Made by a program: the position numbers and the translations under genes. Under the pieces are notes generated by a model, which was not told where the DNA came from, ran no database searches, and saw nothing but the letters and a program-made list of their open reading frames with translations. From Niastella caeni (GTDB lineage Bacteria; Bacteroidota; Bacteroidia; Chitinophagales; Chitinophagaceae), in NCBI RefSeq assembly GCF_004834005.1, contig NZ_STFF01000003.1:310001-374000 (forward strand): a stretch of 64,000 nt of DNA, read 5' to 3'. Position 1 is the stretch's first letter. Each line of letters opens with the position of its first letter. Shown here one piece after another: positions 42,136 through 51,076 of this stretch.

Positions 42136-45100
42136 ATGAATTTTAACCGAGTGAACAACATAGTGGGTTGGGTCGTGTGCCTGATTGCTTGCAGCGTGTA
42201 CGTACTCACTATGGAACCAACCGGCAGTTTTTGGGACTGCGGCGAATTTGTCTCCAGTGCCTTTAAACTCCAGATCCCCCACCCGCCCGGAGCGCCTCTA
42301 TTCGTTTTGCTGGGCCGCTTTTTTATCGTTTTATTTGGCGATAATCCCGCCAATGCCGCACTCGGCGTAAACTTCATGAACGCCATCGCCAGTGGCTTCA
42401 CCATATTATTCCTCTTCTGGACCATCACCCATTTTGCCCGCAAACTGGTAAAAGTGGATGGCGCCGACTTAAACAAACAGCAACTGTTCACTGTAATGAG
42501 TGCCGGTGCTATTGGCGCCCTGGCCTATACTTTCTCCGATTCGTTCTGGTACAGCGCCGTAGAAGGTGAGGTGTACGCCCTGTCGTCCCTGTTCACCGCT
42601 GTGGTTTTCTGGGCCATCCTTAAATGGGAACACGAAGTTGACCAGGAAAGCAAAACCGACGGCCATAAATTCTCCCGGGCCGACCGCTGGCTGATATTTA
42701 TTTTTTATATGATGGGTTTGTCGATCGGCGTGCACCTGTTGAACCTGTTGACCATTCCCGCCATCGTAATGGTGTATTATTTCAAACGCTATAAAGTAAC
42801 CCGGTGGGGAACCGTAGCCGCCTTCTTTATCGGTTGTGTGATCACCGGCCTGGTACAGGTTGCCATCATCCAATGGTCAATTAAAGGCGCCGGCTTATTC
42901 GATATTTTCTTTGTCAATAACCTGGGTACGCCATTCTTCGTTGGATTTGGCACTTACTTCTTACTGCTCAGCGCCCTGTTGATCGTGGGTCTGCTGTTCA
43001 CCGATGCCCAGGTCCGCAAGTTTACCGTTTTCCCGGTTTGGTTATCGGCCATTATCTTATTATTCTGTTTCCCCTTCATTCATTCCGCGGGAACTTTTAT
43101 TGCGTTGTTGCTAGGACTGGGTGTTCTTATTGCCATTTGCTACTATGCAAAAAATAATATTATCTCTTTCCTGAAGATCGGTCTTTGGTCAACCATCTTC
43201 CTCATCCTCGGTTATTCAACCTATTTCACTACCCTGGTGCGGTCATCTGCCAATCCTTCGGTAGACATGTACAATGTTGACAACCCGGTGAGCCTGGTTG
43301 GTTACTTAAGCCGTGAACAGTATGGCGACTGGCCAATTCTGTACGGTCCTGACTTCGTATACCGCTCGCCCTTTGAAACTACCGGCGAATTGTATGTAAA
43401 AGGCGAAGACAAATACGTAACGGCCGGTAAAACCCGTAAACAAAATTTCAGCGCGCCTCCTTCTGAAGAAGATAAAGCAGGGCTGGCACAACAACACCCT
43501 GACTGGAACGTAGACAAGATTGGACCGCACATTTTTCCGCGCATGTGGGATAATGGCAACGAGCGTAACCAGGAGTATGTATATCGCACGTTTGGAGGTT
43601 TGAACGCCGAGGAACAACCGGGATTCGGAAATAACATCCGTTACTTCCTCGACTACCAATTCCGTTGGATGTACTGGCGCTATTTCATGTGGAATTTTGC
43701 CGGTAAACAAAACGACCTGCAAGGTTTTGGCAACCGCCGCGATGGAAACTGGAACAGCGGTATCAATTTTGTTGATAAAGCATTCGGGCATAGTACCCCC
43801 GAAGAATTGCCCGTAACGGCCGGTTCTGCCAACAAAGCCAATAACAAATTATTCTTCCTGCCATTCCTGTTAGGTATTGCCGGTTTTATCTTCCATTTAA
43901 ACCGCAATAAACGCGACTGGCTTATCAACTTCCTGTTATTCTTCTTTACCGGTTTGGCAATTGTGGTTTACCTCAACCAATCGGGCCAACAGCCACGTGA
44001 ACGTGACTATGCATACGTTGGTTCTTTCTATGCATTCGCTGTTTGGATCGGCCTTGGCGTAATTTGGGTGAGAGAACAACTGAGCCGATACGTAAAAGGC
44101 GCAGTGCCAGACTACGCAGCATTTGGGTTGTGCCTGCTGGCCGTACCGGTACTCATGGCTTCGCAGGAATGGGACGACCATGACCGTAGCAAAAAAACAC
44201 TGGCCCGCGACATTGGTAAAGATTACCTGGAAAGCTGCGCCAAAGATGGTATCCTCATCTCCTTCGGCGATAACGATACCTATCCGCTGTGGTATTCGCA
44301 GGAAGTAGAAAAAATACGTCCTGATCTCCGCGTGATCAACTATAGCCTGCTGGGCACCGACTGGTACATCAATGAGCTGCGTTATAAAGTAAATGAAAGC
44401 GCACCAACAGACGTGATCTTTACACCGCAACAAATTGAAGGTGATAAAAGAAATGTTGTATTTACCGGTTCTTACCTCGGCCGCGCCAACTACAGTGCGC
44501 CTTTGGCAGGGTACGACCAAAATAAATATTACGATTTGTACGACCTGTTGAAAAATGTAACCGCCAGCGACGATCCTAAATACACCGTGCCGTTGAACGA
44601 TGAAGACATGGGCAATATTCTGCCGGTTAACAAAGTAAGCGTTCCGGTTGATGTGGAGTGGATAAAGAAAAACATGCCGCTCAACCCCGGCGACAGCGTG
44701 GTAAGCGAGCTGAAACTGGATATCAAGAGAGGTTACCTGCAAAAGAACGACCTCGCTGTTCTGGCCATTATTGCCGGCAACAAATGGAAACGGCCTATTT
44801 ACTTTACGTCGACACAAGAGTTGGAAGACCTGGGCCTGGAAAAATATGTGCGGATGGAAGGCCTCTCCTATCGCCTGGTTCCAGTGGAAGGCACCAACGT
44901 ACAAATTGATGTGGCTTACAAAAACATCATGGAGAAATTTGGTTACGGCAATGCCAACAAACCATCTGTTTACTTTGATGAAGAAAATCGCCGCCACATA
45001 AACAGCATTCGCCAAACGCATGCGTTCCTGGGAATGGCGCTGGTTGATGCAAACAAAAAAGATTCAGCCCGCAAGGAGTTACGTAAATATGATAGCCAGG

Positions 45101-45531
45101 TGCTGGAAAGCAACGTGCCTTATGGTATGACGAGCAACCGCGGCAACTTCCATAACCGGGTTACCATGACGTTCCTGTATGCCGCTTATCGCAGTGGCGA
45201 TATGGAGCTGGCGAAGCGGGTACATCAGTCTGCAAAAACAGACCTGGAGCAGCAAATGAAATATTACCGCTCACTGGGCGATGAAGGATCGAACAACGAA
45301 GCACTGGCTATGCAAGCTGCCAATTACCTGAACAACAAGGGCGGCGTGCTGTCAGAAAAGCAGGAAGTGTTTGCACAGGATATTGTTTCCTCGTTCCAGA
45401 TGTTAATGCAAATGGCTGATTGGGAAAAACAATATGGTGGTGGTGTTGGAAATGGCAAAAGTGCCATAGAGAATGCACCGGCTACCCTGCCCGCGGCCGA
45501 TTCACCCAAAACGGTAGATACAGTGAAGTAA
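42136..45531 (+). CDS. DUF2723 family membrane glycosyltransferase-like protein
   Basis: I start at the ATG at 42136 (MNFNRVNNIVGWVVC), because the longer frame begins at a TTG inside the promoter box. The N-terminal half is a GT-C-like membrane region of ten or more helices. It begins with the DUF2723 signature EPTGSFWDCGEFVSSAFKLQ and HPPGAPLFVLLGRFF; the acidic residues on the first periplasmic loop fit a catalytic site. A soluble C-terminal part of about 500 residues includes ISFGDNDTYPLWYSQE. The family is large in Bacteroidota and is thought to move a sugar from a lipid carrier to exported proteins. The length, about 1131 aa, is typical. Confidence 0.88.
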   Translation: MNFNRVNNIVGWVVCLIACSVYVLTMEPTGSFWDCGEFVSSAFKLQIPHPPGAPLFVLLGRFFIVLFGDNPANAALGVNFMNAIASGFTILFLFWTITHFARKLVKVDGADLNKQQLFTVMSAGAIGALAYTFSDSFWYSAVEGEVYALSSLFTAVVFWAILKWEHEVDQESKTDGHKFSRADRWLIFIFYMMGLSIGVHLLNLLTIPAIVMVYYFKRYKVTRWGTVAAFFIGCVITGLVQVAIIQWSIKGAGLFDIFFVNNLGTPFFVGFGTYFLLLSALLIVGLLFTDAQVRKFTVFPVWLSAIILLFCFPFIHSAGTFIALLLGLGVLIAICYYAKNNIISFLKIGLWSTIFLILGYSTYFTTLVRSSANPSVDMYNVDNPVSLVGYLSREQYGDWPILYGPDFVYRSPFETTGELYVKGEDKYVTAGKTRKQNFSAPPSEEDKAGLAQQHPDWNVDKIGPHIFPRMWDNGNERNQEYVYRTFGGLNAEEQPGFGNNIRYFLDYQFRWMYWRYFMWNFAGKQNDLQGFGNRRDGNWNSGINFVDKAFGHSTPEELPVTAGSANKANNKLFFLPFLLGIAGFIFHLNRNKRDWLINFLLFFFTGLAIVVYLNQSGQQPRERDYAYVGSFYAFAVWIGLGVIWVREQLSRYVKGAVPDYAAFGLCLLAVPVLMASQEWDDHDRSKKTLARDIGKDYLESCAKDGILISFGDNDTYPLWYSQEVEKIRPDLRVINYSLLGTDWYINELRYKVNESAPTDVIFTPQQIEGDKRNVVFTGSYLGRANYSAPLAGYDQNKYYDLYDLLKNVTASDDPKYTVPLNDEDMGNILPVNKVSVPVDVEWIKKNMPLNPGDSVVSELKLDIKRGYLQKNDLAVLAIIAGNKWKRPIYFTSTQELEDLGLEKYVRMEGLSYRLVPVEGTNVQIDVAYKNIMEKFGYGNANKPSVYFDEENRRHINSIRQTHAFLGMALVDANKKDSARKELRKYDSQVLESNVPYGMTSNRGNFHNRVTMTFLYAAYRSGDMELAKRVHQSAKTDLEQQMKYYRSLGDEGSNNEALAMQAANYLNNKGGVLSEKQEVFAQDIVSSFQMLMQMADWEKQYGGGVGNGKSAIENAPATLPAADSPKTVDTVK

Positions 45532-45556
45532 ACAAGTATATATCAAAAATATATGC

Positions 45557-45590
45557 AGGGGCTGACCAAAAAGGTTAGCCCCTTTATTTT
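45557..45590 (+). terminator. Rho-independent terminator after the DUF2723 gene
   Basis: AGGGGCTGACC (45557-45567) pairs with GGTTAGCCCCT (45573-45583) through one G-T pair, with an AAAAA loop, and TTATTTTTG follows. It sits 26 bp past the stop codon. Confidence 0.85.
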
Positions 45591-45757
45591 TGTATTCAAT
45601 CAATCCATCTAACCATGAAAAAGAGGCGGGGCCAGACTTTTTAGTCAGCTCCCTGTTTTAAAGGGCGCCCCCAACAATTCCTCCCAATCTTTGTTGTACT
45701 CCTGAATGAATTATAATGCTTAAATTGGGTAAACCCCGAGCAGAGTGGAAGGGGTTT

Positions 45758-45792
45758 GATACGGATCCTGAGCGAAGTCGCGAAGGACCAGG
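45758..45792. repeat. Short dispersed-type motif CCTGAGCGAAGTCG
   Basis: GATACGGATCCTGAGCGAAGTCGCGAAGGACC resembles the widely scattered CCTTCGACTTCGCTCAGG-type sequence known from many environmental bacterial genomes, here with an extra CG. I know of the sequence type from general experience; its function is unclear. Confidence 0.35.
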
Positions 45793-45826
45793 AACCTGAT
45801 CTTATTATTAAAAAAACAGATTAGCA

Positions 45827-46924
45827 GTGATAGGACATCATTTCACCAGATTCGATCCCCGTCAACAGGGTAAAACGAAATTCGAGCAGTTGCTCGATGT
45901 GTTCATGCAATTGCTTACCTATACCAATGGCGATGTAAGCGAAGCGTTGAACTGGATGAACCAGCTCGATAAAGAGTATGAGCTTACGAACGGAGAATAC
46001 GGCATGGGCGATTTCATTGAAGAGTTGAAAGAAAAGGGTTACATCCAGGAGAACCAGGTAAGCGGAGAAATAAAGATCACTTCAAAAACCGAACAGGGCA
46101 TTAGGAAAAGGTCGCTTGAAGAAATATTCGGTAAGCTAAAGAAAACCAAACAAGGCGATCACCATACGTTTAAACCCGGCTCCGGCGATGAGATCAATCC
46201 GGAAACCAGGCCCTTTCAATTCGGCGATACACTGGAGCAGATCGATTTCACCACATCTATCCGCAATGCACAGATCAATCATGGCATTGATAGCTTCAGC
46301 ATGCAGGAAGACGACCTGGCCATTCGCGAAACCGACTTTAAATCGCAAACCTCTACCGTGCTGATGATCGATATTTCGCACTCGATGATCCTGTATGGAG
46401 AAGACCGCATTACACCGGCGAAAAAGGTAGCCATGGCGCTCAGCGAATTGATCACCACCAAATATCCCAAAGACACGCTCGATATTGTGGTATTCGGCAA
46501 CGACGCCTGGCCGGTTGAAATTAAAGACCTGCCTTATTTACAGGTAGGCCCCTACCATACCAATACCGTAGCCGGTTTGGAAATGGCCATGGATATTTTG
46601 CGCCGCCGTAAAAATCCCAATAAACAGATCTTCATGATCACCGACGGTAAACCTACCTGTTTAAAAATTGGCAAACGGTATTATAAGAACAGTTTCGGGT
46701 TAGACCGTCGCATAACCAACCGTTGCCTGAACCTGGCAGCGCAATGCAAAAAATTAAAAGTGCCTATTACCACGTTCATGATCGCTACCGATCCTTACCT
46801 GCAACGGTTTGTACAGGAATTTACCGAAACCAACAGCGGCAAGGCTTTCTTCGCCTCGCTCGACCGGCTCGGCGCCTTCATATTCCGTGATTTTGAAAAT
46901 GGGAAAAGAAAGACAGTATATTAA
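45827..46924 (+). CDS. vWA domain protein paired with a MoxR-type ATPase
   Basis: The start is a GTG at 45827. A helical N-terminal part of about 170 residues contains FTTSIRNAQINHGIDSFSMQ. The vWA domain has TVLMIDISHSM near residue 182, with the MIDAS D-x-S-x-S-like site partly changed to DISHS. VFGNDAWPVEI and IFMITDGKPTCLKIG complete the metal site. The gene is followed after 108 bp by a AAA+ ATPase of the MoxR/magnesium-chelatase type on the same strand. Such pairs act together as metal-insertion or protein-remodelling machines, much like BchD and BchI. The target here is unknown. Confidence 0.82.
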   Translation: MIGHHFTRFDPRQQGKTKFEQLLDVFMQLLTYTNGDVSEALNWMNQLDKEYELTNGEYGMGDFIEELKEKGYIQENQVSGEIKITSKTEQGIRKRSLEEIFGKLKKTKQGDHHTFKPGSGDEINPETRPFQFGDTLEQIDFTTSIRNAQINHGIDSFSMQEDDLAIRETDFKSQTSTVLMIDISHSMILYGEDRITPAKKVAMALSELITTKYPKDTLDIVVFGNDAWPVEIKDLPYLQVGPYHTNTVAGLEMAMDILRRRKNPNKQIFMITDGKPTCLKIGKRYYKNSFGLDRRITNRCLNLAAQCKKLKVPITTFMIATDPYLQRFVQEFTETNSGKAFFASLDRLGAFIFRDFENGKRKTVY

Positions 46925-46932
46925 TTTATTGC

Positions 46933-47025
46933 TGATTTTGAGATTTTTTGATTTTGAGATTTTTATAATTTCTGCTTTCGATCAAATCAATAAATCCCGA
47001 AATCTCAAAATCCCGAAATTTTAAA
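46933..47025. repeat. Word-type inverted repeat, family C, member 1
   Basis: The left arm (46933-46966) is GATTTTGAGATTTTTTGATT and a second GATTTTGAGATTTTT. The right arm (46990-47025) is AAATCCCGAAATCTCAAAAT plus CCCGAAATTTTAAAAT. The words AAATCTCAAAATCC and GAAATC recur at 62.7 kb. It lies between the two genes of the vWA/ATPase pair. Confidence 0.7.
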
Positions 47026-47032
47026 ATAAGAT

Positions 47033-48553
47033 ATGAGTATACCAAAAATAAAAACCCTGGGTGAACTAAAGAAGAGCGGCTATCAACCAAAATCAGTAAA
47101 GGACGAGATCAGAAAAAACCTTATCTGCAAATTGCAAAAGAACGAAAGCACTTTCAACGGCATCATTGGCTATGAAGAAACCGTGATACCCGATGTTGAA
47201 AGAGCCCTGCTTTCACGCCATAACATTTTATTTCTTGGTTTGCGCGGACAAGCGAAAACCCGGATGGCCCGGCAGATGATCGAATTGCTCGATGAATATG
47301 TACCGGTCATTGAAGGCAGTGAGATCAACGACGATCCGTTGAATCCCATTTCCCGCCATGCCAAAGACATACTGGCGGAATACGGTGACGCCACCCCTAT
47401 TAACTGGATCCATCGCAGCGAACGCTATGGCGAAAAACTCGCCACGCCCGATGTAAGCGTAGCCGACCTCATTGGCGATATCGATCCCATTAAAGCAGCC
47501 AATCTGCGTTTGAACTTTGCCGATGAACGGGTGATCCACTATGGCATCATTCCACGCAGCAACCGCGGCATCTTTGTGATCAATGAAATTCCCGACCTAC
47601 AGGCCCGCATACAGGTGGCGTTGTTTAATATTCTGGAAGAAGGCGATGTGCAGATCCGTGGTTTTAAACTACGCATGCCATTGGATATTGTGTTTGTATT
47701 CACGGCTAACCCCGAAGATTATACCAATCGTGGTTCTATCGTTACGCCATTAAAAGACCGCATCGAGAGCCAGATCTTAACGCACTATCCCAAAACCATC
47801 GATACGGCGCTCACCATTACCGAACAGGAAGCCGACATTCTGCACGATCAAAAGAGCAAAGTGCAAATAAGCGACCTGGTAAAACGGCTGATAGAGCAGA
47901 TCTCCTTTGAAGCCCGCGCCAGTGAGCTGGTTGATAAGAAAAGCGGCGTTTCCGCCCGTTTAAGCATTTCAGCATTTGAAAATGCCATCAGCTCTGCCGA
48001 ACGCCGGGCTATCATCAATAAAGAAAATGCCACACAGGTATGGATCAGCGATATGATCGGCCTCATTCCATCTATCACCGGAAAAATAGAACTGGTATAT
48101 GAAGGCGAACAGGAAGGCCCGTACCAGGTAGCCATGAACCTGTTGGATAAAGCCATCCGGTCGCAGTTCATCCAGTATTTTCCCAATCCTGAAACGCTGA
48201 AGAAAAAACGCAATCAGCAGGCTGCCGAAGAAAACCCCTATCGCTCCATACAATCCTGGTTCGATAAAGGCAATTCGCTGAACCTGCTTTTTCATACAAA
48301 AGATGCAGATAAAATTCAGCAATTGTATAAAGTGGATGGACTGCATGCGCTGGTGAAAAAGTATTTTAAACAGGCTAATGAAAAAGAAGCCGCGTTGTTG
48401 ATGGAGTTTGTACTGCACGGATTGGCAGCCTTCTCCATGATCAGCAAAAAAATACTCGAAAGCCGTATTGAATTTAAAGACCTCATGGGATCTATGCTTG
48501 GCAATGCTACGTCGTTCACCGACGATGAATTGGAAAGCGATGATTTTAACTAG
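47033..48553 (+). CDS. MoxR/magnesium-chelatase-type AAA+ ATPase
   Basis: The AAA+ core has a variant Walker A, LGLRGQAKTRMARQM near residues 67-81, where the usual GxxGxGKT is GLRGQAKT. INEIPDLQARIQVALFNILE includes a Walker B-like NEIPD. FVFTANPEDYTNRGSIVTPL supplies sensor 1 and a following Arg finger region. A helical lid and a C-terminal part of about 200 residues follow. It forms a module with the upstream vWA protein. The length, 506 aa, is longer than classic MoxR (about 330 aa) and closer to chelatase-type members. Confidence 0.85.
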   Translation: MSIPKIKTLGELKKSGYQPKSVKDEIRKNLICKLQKNESTFNGIIGYEETVIPDVERALLSRHNILFLGLRGQAKTRMARQMIELLDEYVPVIEGSEINDDPLNPISRHAKDILAEYGDATPINWIHRSERYGEKLATPDVSVADLIGDIDPIKAANLRLNFADERVIHYGIIPRSNRGIFVINEIPDLQARIQVALFNILEEGDVQIRGFKLRMPLDIVFVFTANPEDYTNRGSIVTPLKDRIESQILTHYPKTIDTALTITEQEADILHDQKSKVQISDLVKRLIEQISFEARASELVDKKSGVSARLSISAFENAISSAERRAIINKENATQVWISDMIGLIPSITGKIELVYEGEQEGPYQVAMNLLDKAIRSQFIQYFPNPETLKKKRNQQAAEENPYRSIQSWFDKGNSLNLLFHTKDADKIQQLYKVDGLHALVKKYFKQANEKEAALLMEFVLHGLAAFSMISKKILESRIEFKDLMGSMLGNATSFTDDELESDDFN

Positions 48554-48682
48554 TAATATCGAATATCGAATGTTGAATATCCAATGTCGAACCTGCCTGC
48601 CGGCAGGCAGGTGTTGAAGTAATTGCCGCGCACCGGGTTTTCACTTCTACATTCGACATTCATTATTCGATATTCGTTATTT
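48553..48682. repeat. Word-type inverted repeat, family A, member 2
   Basis: The left arm (48553-48590) reads AATATCGAATATCGAATGTT and GAATATCCAATGTCGAA. The right arm (48648-48682) reads ACATTCGACATTCATTATTC and GATATTCGTTATTTTT. It shares an exact 17-mer and TTATTCGATATTC with the repeat at 26.6 kb. It includes a GC-rich palindrome in the loop. Confidence 0.72.
48591..48612. repeat. Perfect 22-bp palindrome, ACCTGCCTGCC and its complement
   Basis: The sequence ACCTGCCTGCC is followed directly by its own reverse complement, with no loop. It is much richer in GC than the flanking AT-rich arms. It sits in the loop of the inverted repeat between the ATPase and DUF2891 genes. It looks like a REP-type or protein-binding palindrome. 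Confidence 0.7.
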
Positions 48683-48690
48683 TTAGGTCT

Positions 48691-49794
48691 ATGAGAGCAA
48701 TTCTAGCTTCACTTATATCCATTTGTTTCTGTTTAACAGTCAGGGCACAACAGCCAACCTTTTACACCATGAGCGCCGACAGCACGCAGTTTTCCTTAAC
48801 CGCTGAAGGAGTGGCTCACCTCGCCTCTTTACCGCTAAAATGCATTTACCAGGAATATCCCAATAAAACCGGTCATACCGCCAGCGGCGACAGCGACCAG
48901 GTGTTAACGCCCAGGCAATTGCATCCTGTTTTTTATGGATGCTTTGACTGGCACAGTTGTGTACACGGTTACTGGATGCTGGCCCGCCTGTTAAAAAAGT
49001 TTCCCGATCTTAAGCAAAAGACCGACATAGAAAAAGTATTTAACGAAAATATTACGCCGGAAAAAATAGCTGTTGAAGTAGCCTATTTTACCGCCCCATT
49101 ATCAAAATCGTGGGAGCGTACGTATGGCTGGGCCTGGTTGCTCAGGCTCGACCAGGAACTGTTGGAATGGAAAGACGAAAAAGCGCAGCAATGGCATGCC
49201 ACATTACAACCCCTCACGCAAAAGATCGTTGAACTGTGGACGGCTTACCTGCCCAAGCTCACCTACCCTAACCGCACCGGCGTTCATCCCAATACTGCAT
49301 TCGGGCTGGTGTTTGCGTTGGATTATGCAAGGGCAGCCGGCAATAAAAACTTTGAACAGGCTATTATAAAAACAGCCATCAATGTATTTGGAAAAGATGT
49401 ACAGGCGCCCATTCGTTGGGAGCCCGATGGCTCAGATTTCCTGTCACCTTCGCTCGAAGAAGTTGATCTTATGCGCCGGGTATTGGAACCTGTTGCATTC
49501 ATGAAATGGTTCAACCAATATATGCCTGAAAACGGGTTACAAAATGTAATGAAGATACCGGTGGTGAGTGACCGTACTGATCTGCAGATCGTTCATCTCG
49601 ATGGATTGTGTTTCAGTCGCAGTTGGTGTTTAAAGGGGTTGGCAAATGCGCTGCCTAAAACAGATAAACGCCGCGCAATGCTACTCAAAGCAGCGAACCG
49701 GTTAATAAGTAGCAGTCTGCCCCACATAGCCAGCGGCCATTATGGCGGCGAACACTGGCTGGCCAGTTTTGCGGTATATGCGTTGGTGAATTAG
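48691..49794 (+). CDS. DUF2891 family secreted protein
   Basis: A signal peptide (LASLISICFCLTVRAQ) precedes a mostly helical domain. Near residue 85, LHPVFYGCFDWHSCVHGYWMLAR is the signature of DUF2891. The pattern W-[DE]-R-[TS]-YGWAWLLRLDQEL follows near 140, and the end of the protein has HIASGHYGGEHWLASFA. The fold is an alpha/alpha toroid type by similarity to glycan-active enzymes, but no activity is proven for the family as far as I know. His, Trp and Asp in the FDWHSCVHG stretch are likely active-site residues. It is complete at 367 aa. Confidence 0.82.
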   Translation: MRAILASLISICFCLTVRAQQPTFYTMSADSTQFSLTAEGVAHLASLPLKCIYQEYPNKTGHTASGDSDQVLTPRQLHPVFYGCFDWHSCVHGYWMLARLLKKFPDLKQKTDIEKVFNENITPEKIAVEVAYFTAPLSKSWERTYGWAWLLRLDQELLEWKDEKAQQWHATLQPLTQKIVELWTAYLPKLTYPNRTGVHPNTAFGLVFALDYARAAGNKNFEQAIIKTAINVFGKDVQAPIRWEPDGSDFLSPSLEEVDLMRRVLEPVAFMKWFNQYMPENGLQNVMKIPVVSDRTDLQIVHLDGLCFSRSWCLKGLANALPKTDKRRAMLLKAANRLISSSLPHIASGHYGGEHWLASFAVYALVN

Positions 49795-49866
49795 GCGGAA
49801 AAAAAAACGCCATTCTAATGAACCATTTTACCGGTTAAGCATTATAGTAAACTAAAATCCATCACA

Positions 49867-50280
49867 ATGGCTATCCACACCACATCTGTTCTCATCGATG
49901 CCGATGCACAAAAAGTATTTGAGGCGCTTACCCAGCCTGAGCTGGTAAGTTTATGGCAATTTGGAAGAAGGGTACAATCAGACTGGCAGGCCGGTCATGC
50001 CATTAAATTTATTGCAGAAAGCGAAGGAAAAGTATTGGAGCAATGGGGAACGATTTTAGAAATGCGTACCAATGAATTGATAAAATATAATTTGTTTACA
50101 CCCACGCCGGGCATTGAAGACAAAATAGAAAACTATAATGTAACCAGCTATATACTTTCAACTGATAATGGGCAAACAAAAGTTGAACTCATTCAGGAAG
50201 ACAACCGGCCATTCGGCTTTACGCCTGCCACGCTCAAACCTATTCTGGTGGCGTTAAAGAAAGTGGTGGAGGGGAATTGA
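49867..50280 (+). CDS. SRPBCC/AHSA1-type small protein
   Basis: The 137-aa protein follows the Bet v1/START-like pattern. It begins with a first strand and helix (TTSVLIDADAQKVFEALTQPEL). Then come HAIKFIAESEGKVLEQWGTI and a long C-terminal helix near PATLKPILVALKKVVEG. These proteins form a cavity for a hydrophobic ligand or act as Hsp90 co-chaperone-like AHSA1 domains. There is no clue to the ligand. It is preceded by a 72-bp spacer and stands on its own. Confidence 0.78.
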   Translation: MAIHTTSVLIDADAQKVFEALTQPELVSLWQFGRRVQSDWQAGHAIKFIAESEGKVLEQWGTILEMRTNELIKYNLFTPTPGIEDKIENYNVTSYILSTDNGQTKVELIQEDNRPFGFTPATLKPILVALKKVVEGN

Positions 50281-50304
50281 AGGGAGCAACATATTCTACA
50301 AAAT

Positions 50305-50342
50305 AAAAAAGCTCACCTGTATATTTACAAATGAGCATTTTA
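50305..50342. terminator. Possible bidirectional terminator
   Basis: AAAAAAGCTCA and TGAGCATTTT form a 5-bp GC-containing stem with A/T runs on both sides, between convergent genes. The stem is short and the loop is 16 nt, so strength is doubtful. Confidence 0.35.
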
Positions 50343-50371
50343 TATAAAATTGATCATGTATTACCCGTTAA

Positions 50372-50527
50372 TCAGATTTTTGGTAAGCCGTATTTTTCGA
50401 TTAGTTTTTTTGAAGATTCTATCTTTTTGAGAACAAAAGGATCTTTAGTATAGTCCCTCACGGTAAGATACATAACTTTATCACTTATCTCACTTACCTT
50501 TTTATATTTTTTTTTCTTACCCGGCAT
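50372..50527 (-). CDS. Small 51-aa protein downstream of DUF6934 gene
   Basis: The start ATG at 50527 lies 12 bp past the stop of the DUF6934 gene, so both should be on one transcript. The protein begins with a lysine run (MPGKKKKYKK), has a short hydrophobic strand (KVMYLTVRDYT) and ends with KKLIEKYGLPKI. It has no membrane segment or signal. The close spacing and composition indicate a real small gene that a length cutoff would miss. Similar small partners are often found next to DUF6934 genes in Bacteroidota, as I recall. It could be an antitoxin or an accessory factor. Confidence 0.65.
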   Translation of the reverse strand: MPGKKKKYKKVSEISDKVMYLTVRDYTKDPFVLKKIESSKKLIEKYGLPKI

Positions 50528-50539
50528 ATTCAAGTATTA

Positions 50540-51001
50540 TTAAATAAAATTAATATTTTTTCTTGTAACAGCAAAGGCCTTATAATTTTCACCAGACCTG
50601 AAAGGTTCAAACCCGCCATTATTTAAAAGCCCAAATACCTTAAAATCCAGTTCAATCTCTTTCAAGAACTTATTGATTCCCATTTGATAGCGACGAGTTC
50701 TTGAGGGTGTGCTTCCCTCGGCAACTATAAGCGCCTCAGGATATACATTCGTAAATTTAATTACTGCCTGGGCTACTGTTGCTAAAACCTTTTCCGCATC
50801 CTGGTTATTACTTATAACTAAATCATTGAAGTTGCCCGCTTCATTAAAATCACCAAATGCTAAATTGAAGTAAAATTTCCCATAAAGGTTTACCCTGGAA
50901 AATAAAACAACTTTTCTAATCTTTCCCTTCGGGCCTTCACTGAAAAACTCATAACTCAAAAAATCCTCACTAACCAGGTAGTCATAATGAGCAAGCGTCA
51001 T
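50540..51001 (-). CDS. DUF6934 family protein
   Basis: The 153-aa protein shows the family pattern: FEFFSEGPKGKIRKVV-like (here YEFFSEGPKGKIRKVVLFSR) near residue 17, FNLAFGDFNEAGNFNDLVIS in the middle, and VAEGSTPSRTRRYQMGINKF near 100. The last block has an Arg-rich loop that could bind nucleic acid. The fold and activity are unknown to me. It is followed after 12 bp by a 51-aa gene, a layout like toxin-antitoxin operons. No promoter of the TAnnTTTG type is obvious in the 75-bp spacer upstream. Confidence 0.75.
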   Translation of the reverse strand: MTLAHYDYLVSEDFLSYEFFSEGPKGKIRKVVLFSRVNLYGKFYFNLAFGDFNEAGNFNDLVISNNQDAEKVLATVAQAVIKFTNVYPEALIVAEGSTPSRTRRYQMGINKFLKEIELDFKVFGLLNNGGFEPFRSGENYKAFAVTRKNINFI

Positions 51002-51076
51002 ACAGCAATTTCCGGCAAAGAAAAGAAATTACTAATCTCAATTATATGTTAGCGTAGTAACTACAAATTACTTTCT

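Noticed and set aside
43936..45021. A 361-codon frame opposite the DUF2723 gene
   Set aside because: It is antisense to a conserved family protein; no domain is visible in it.
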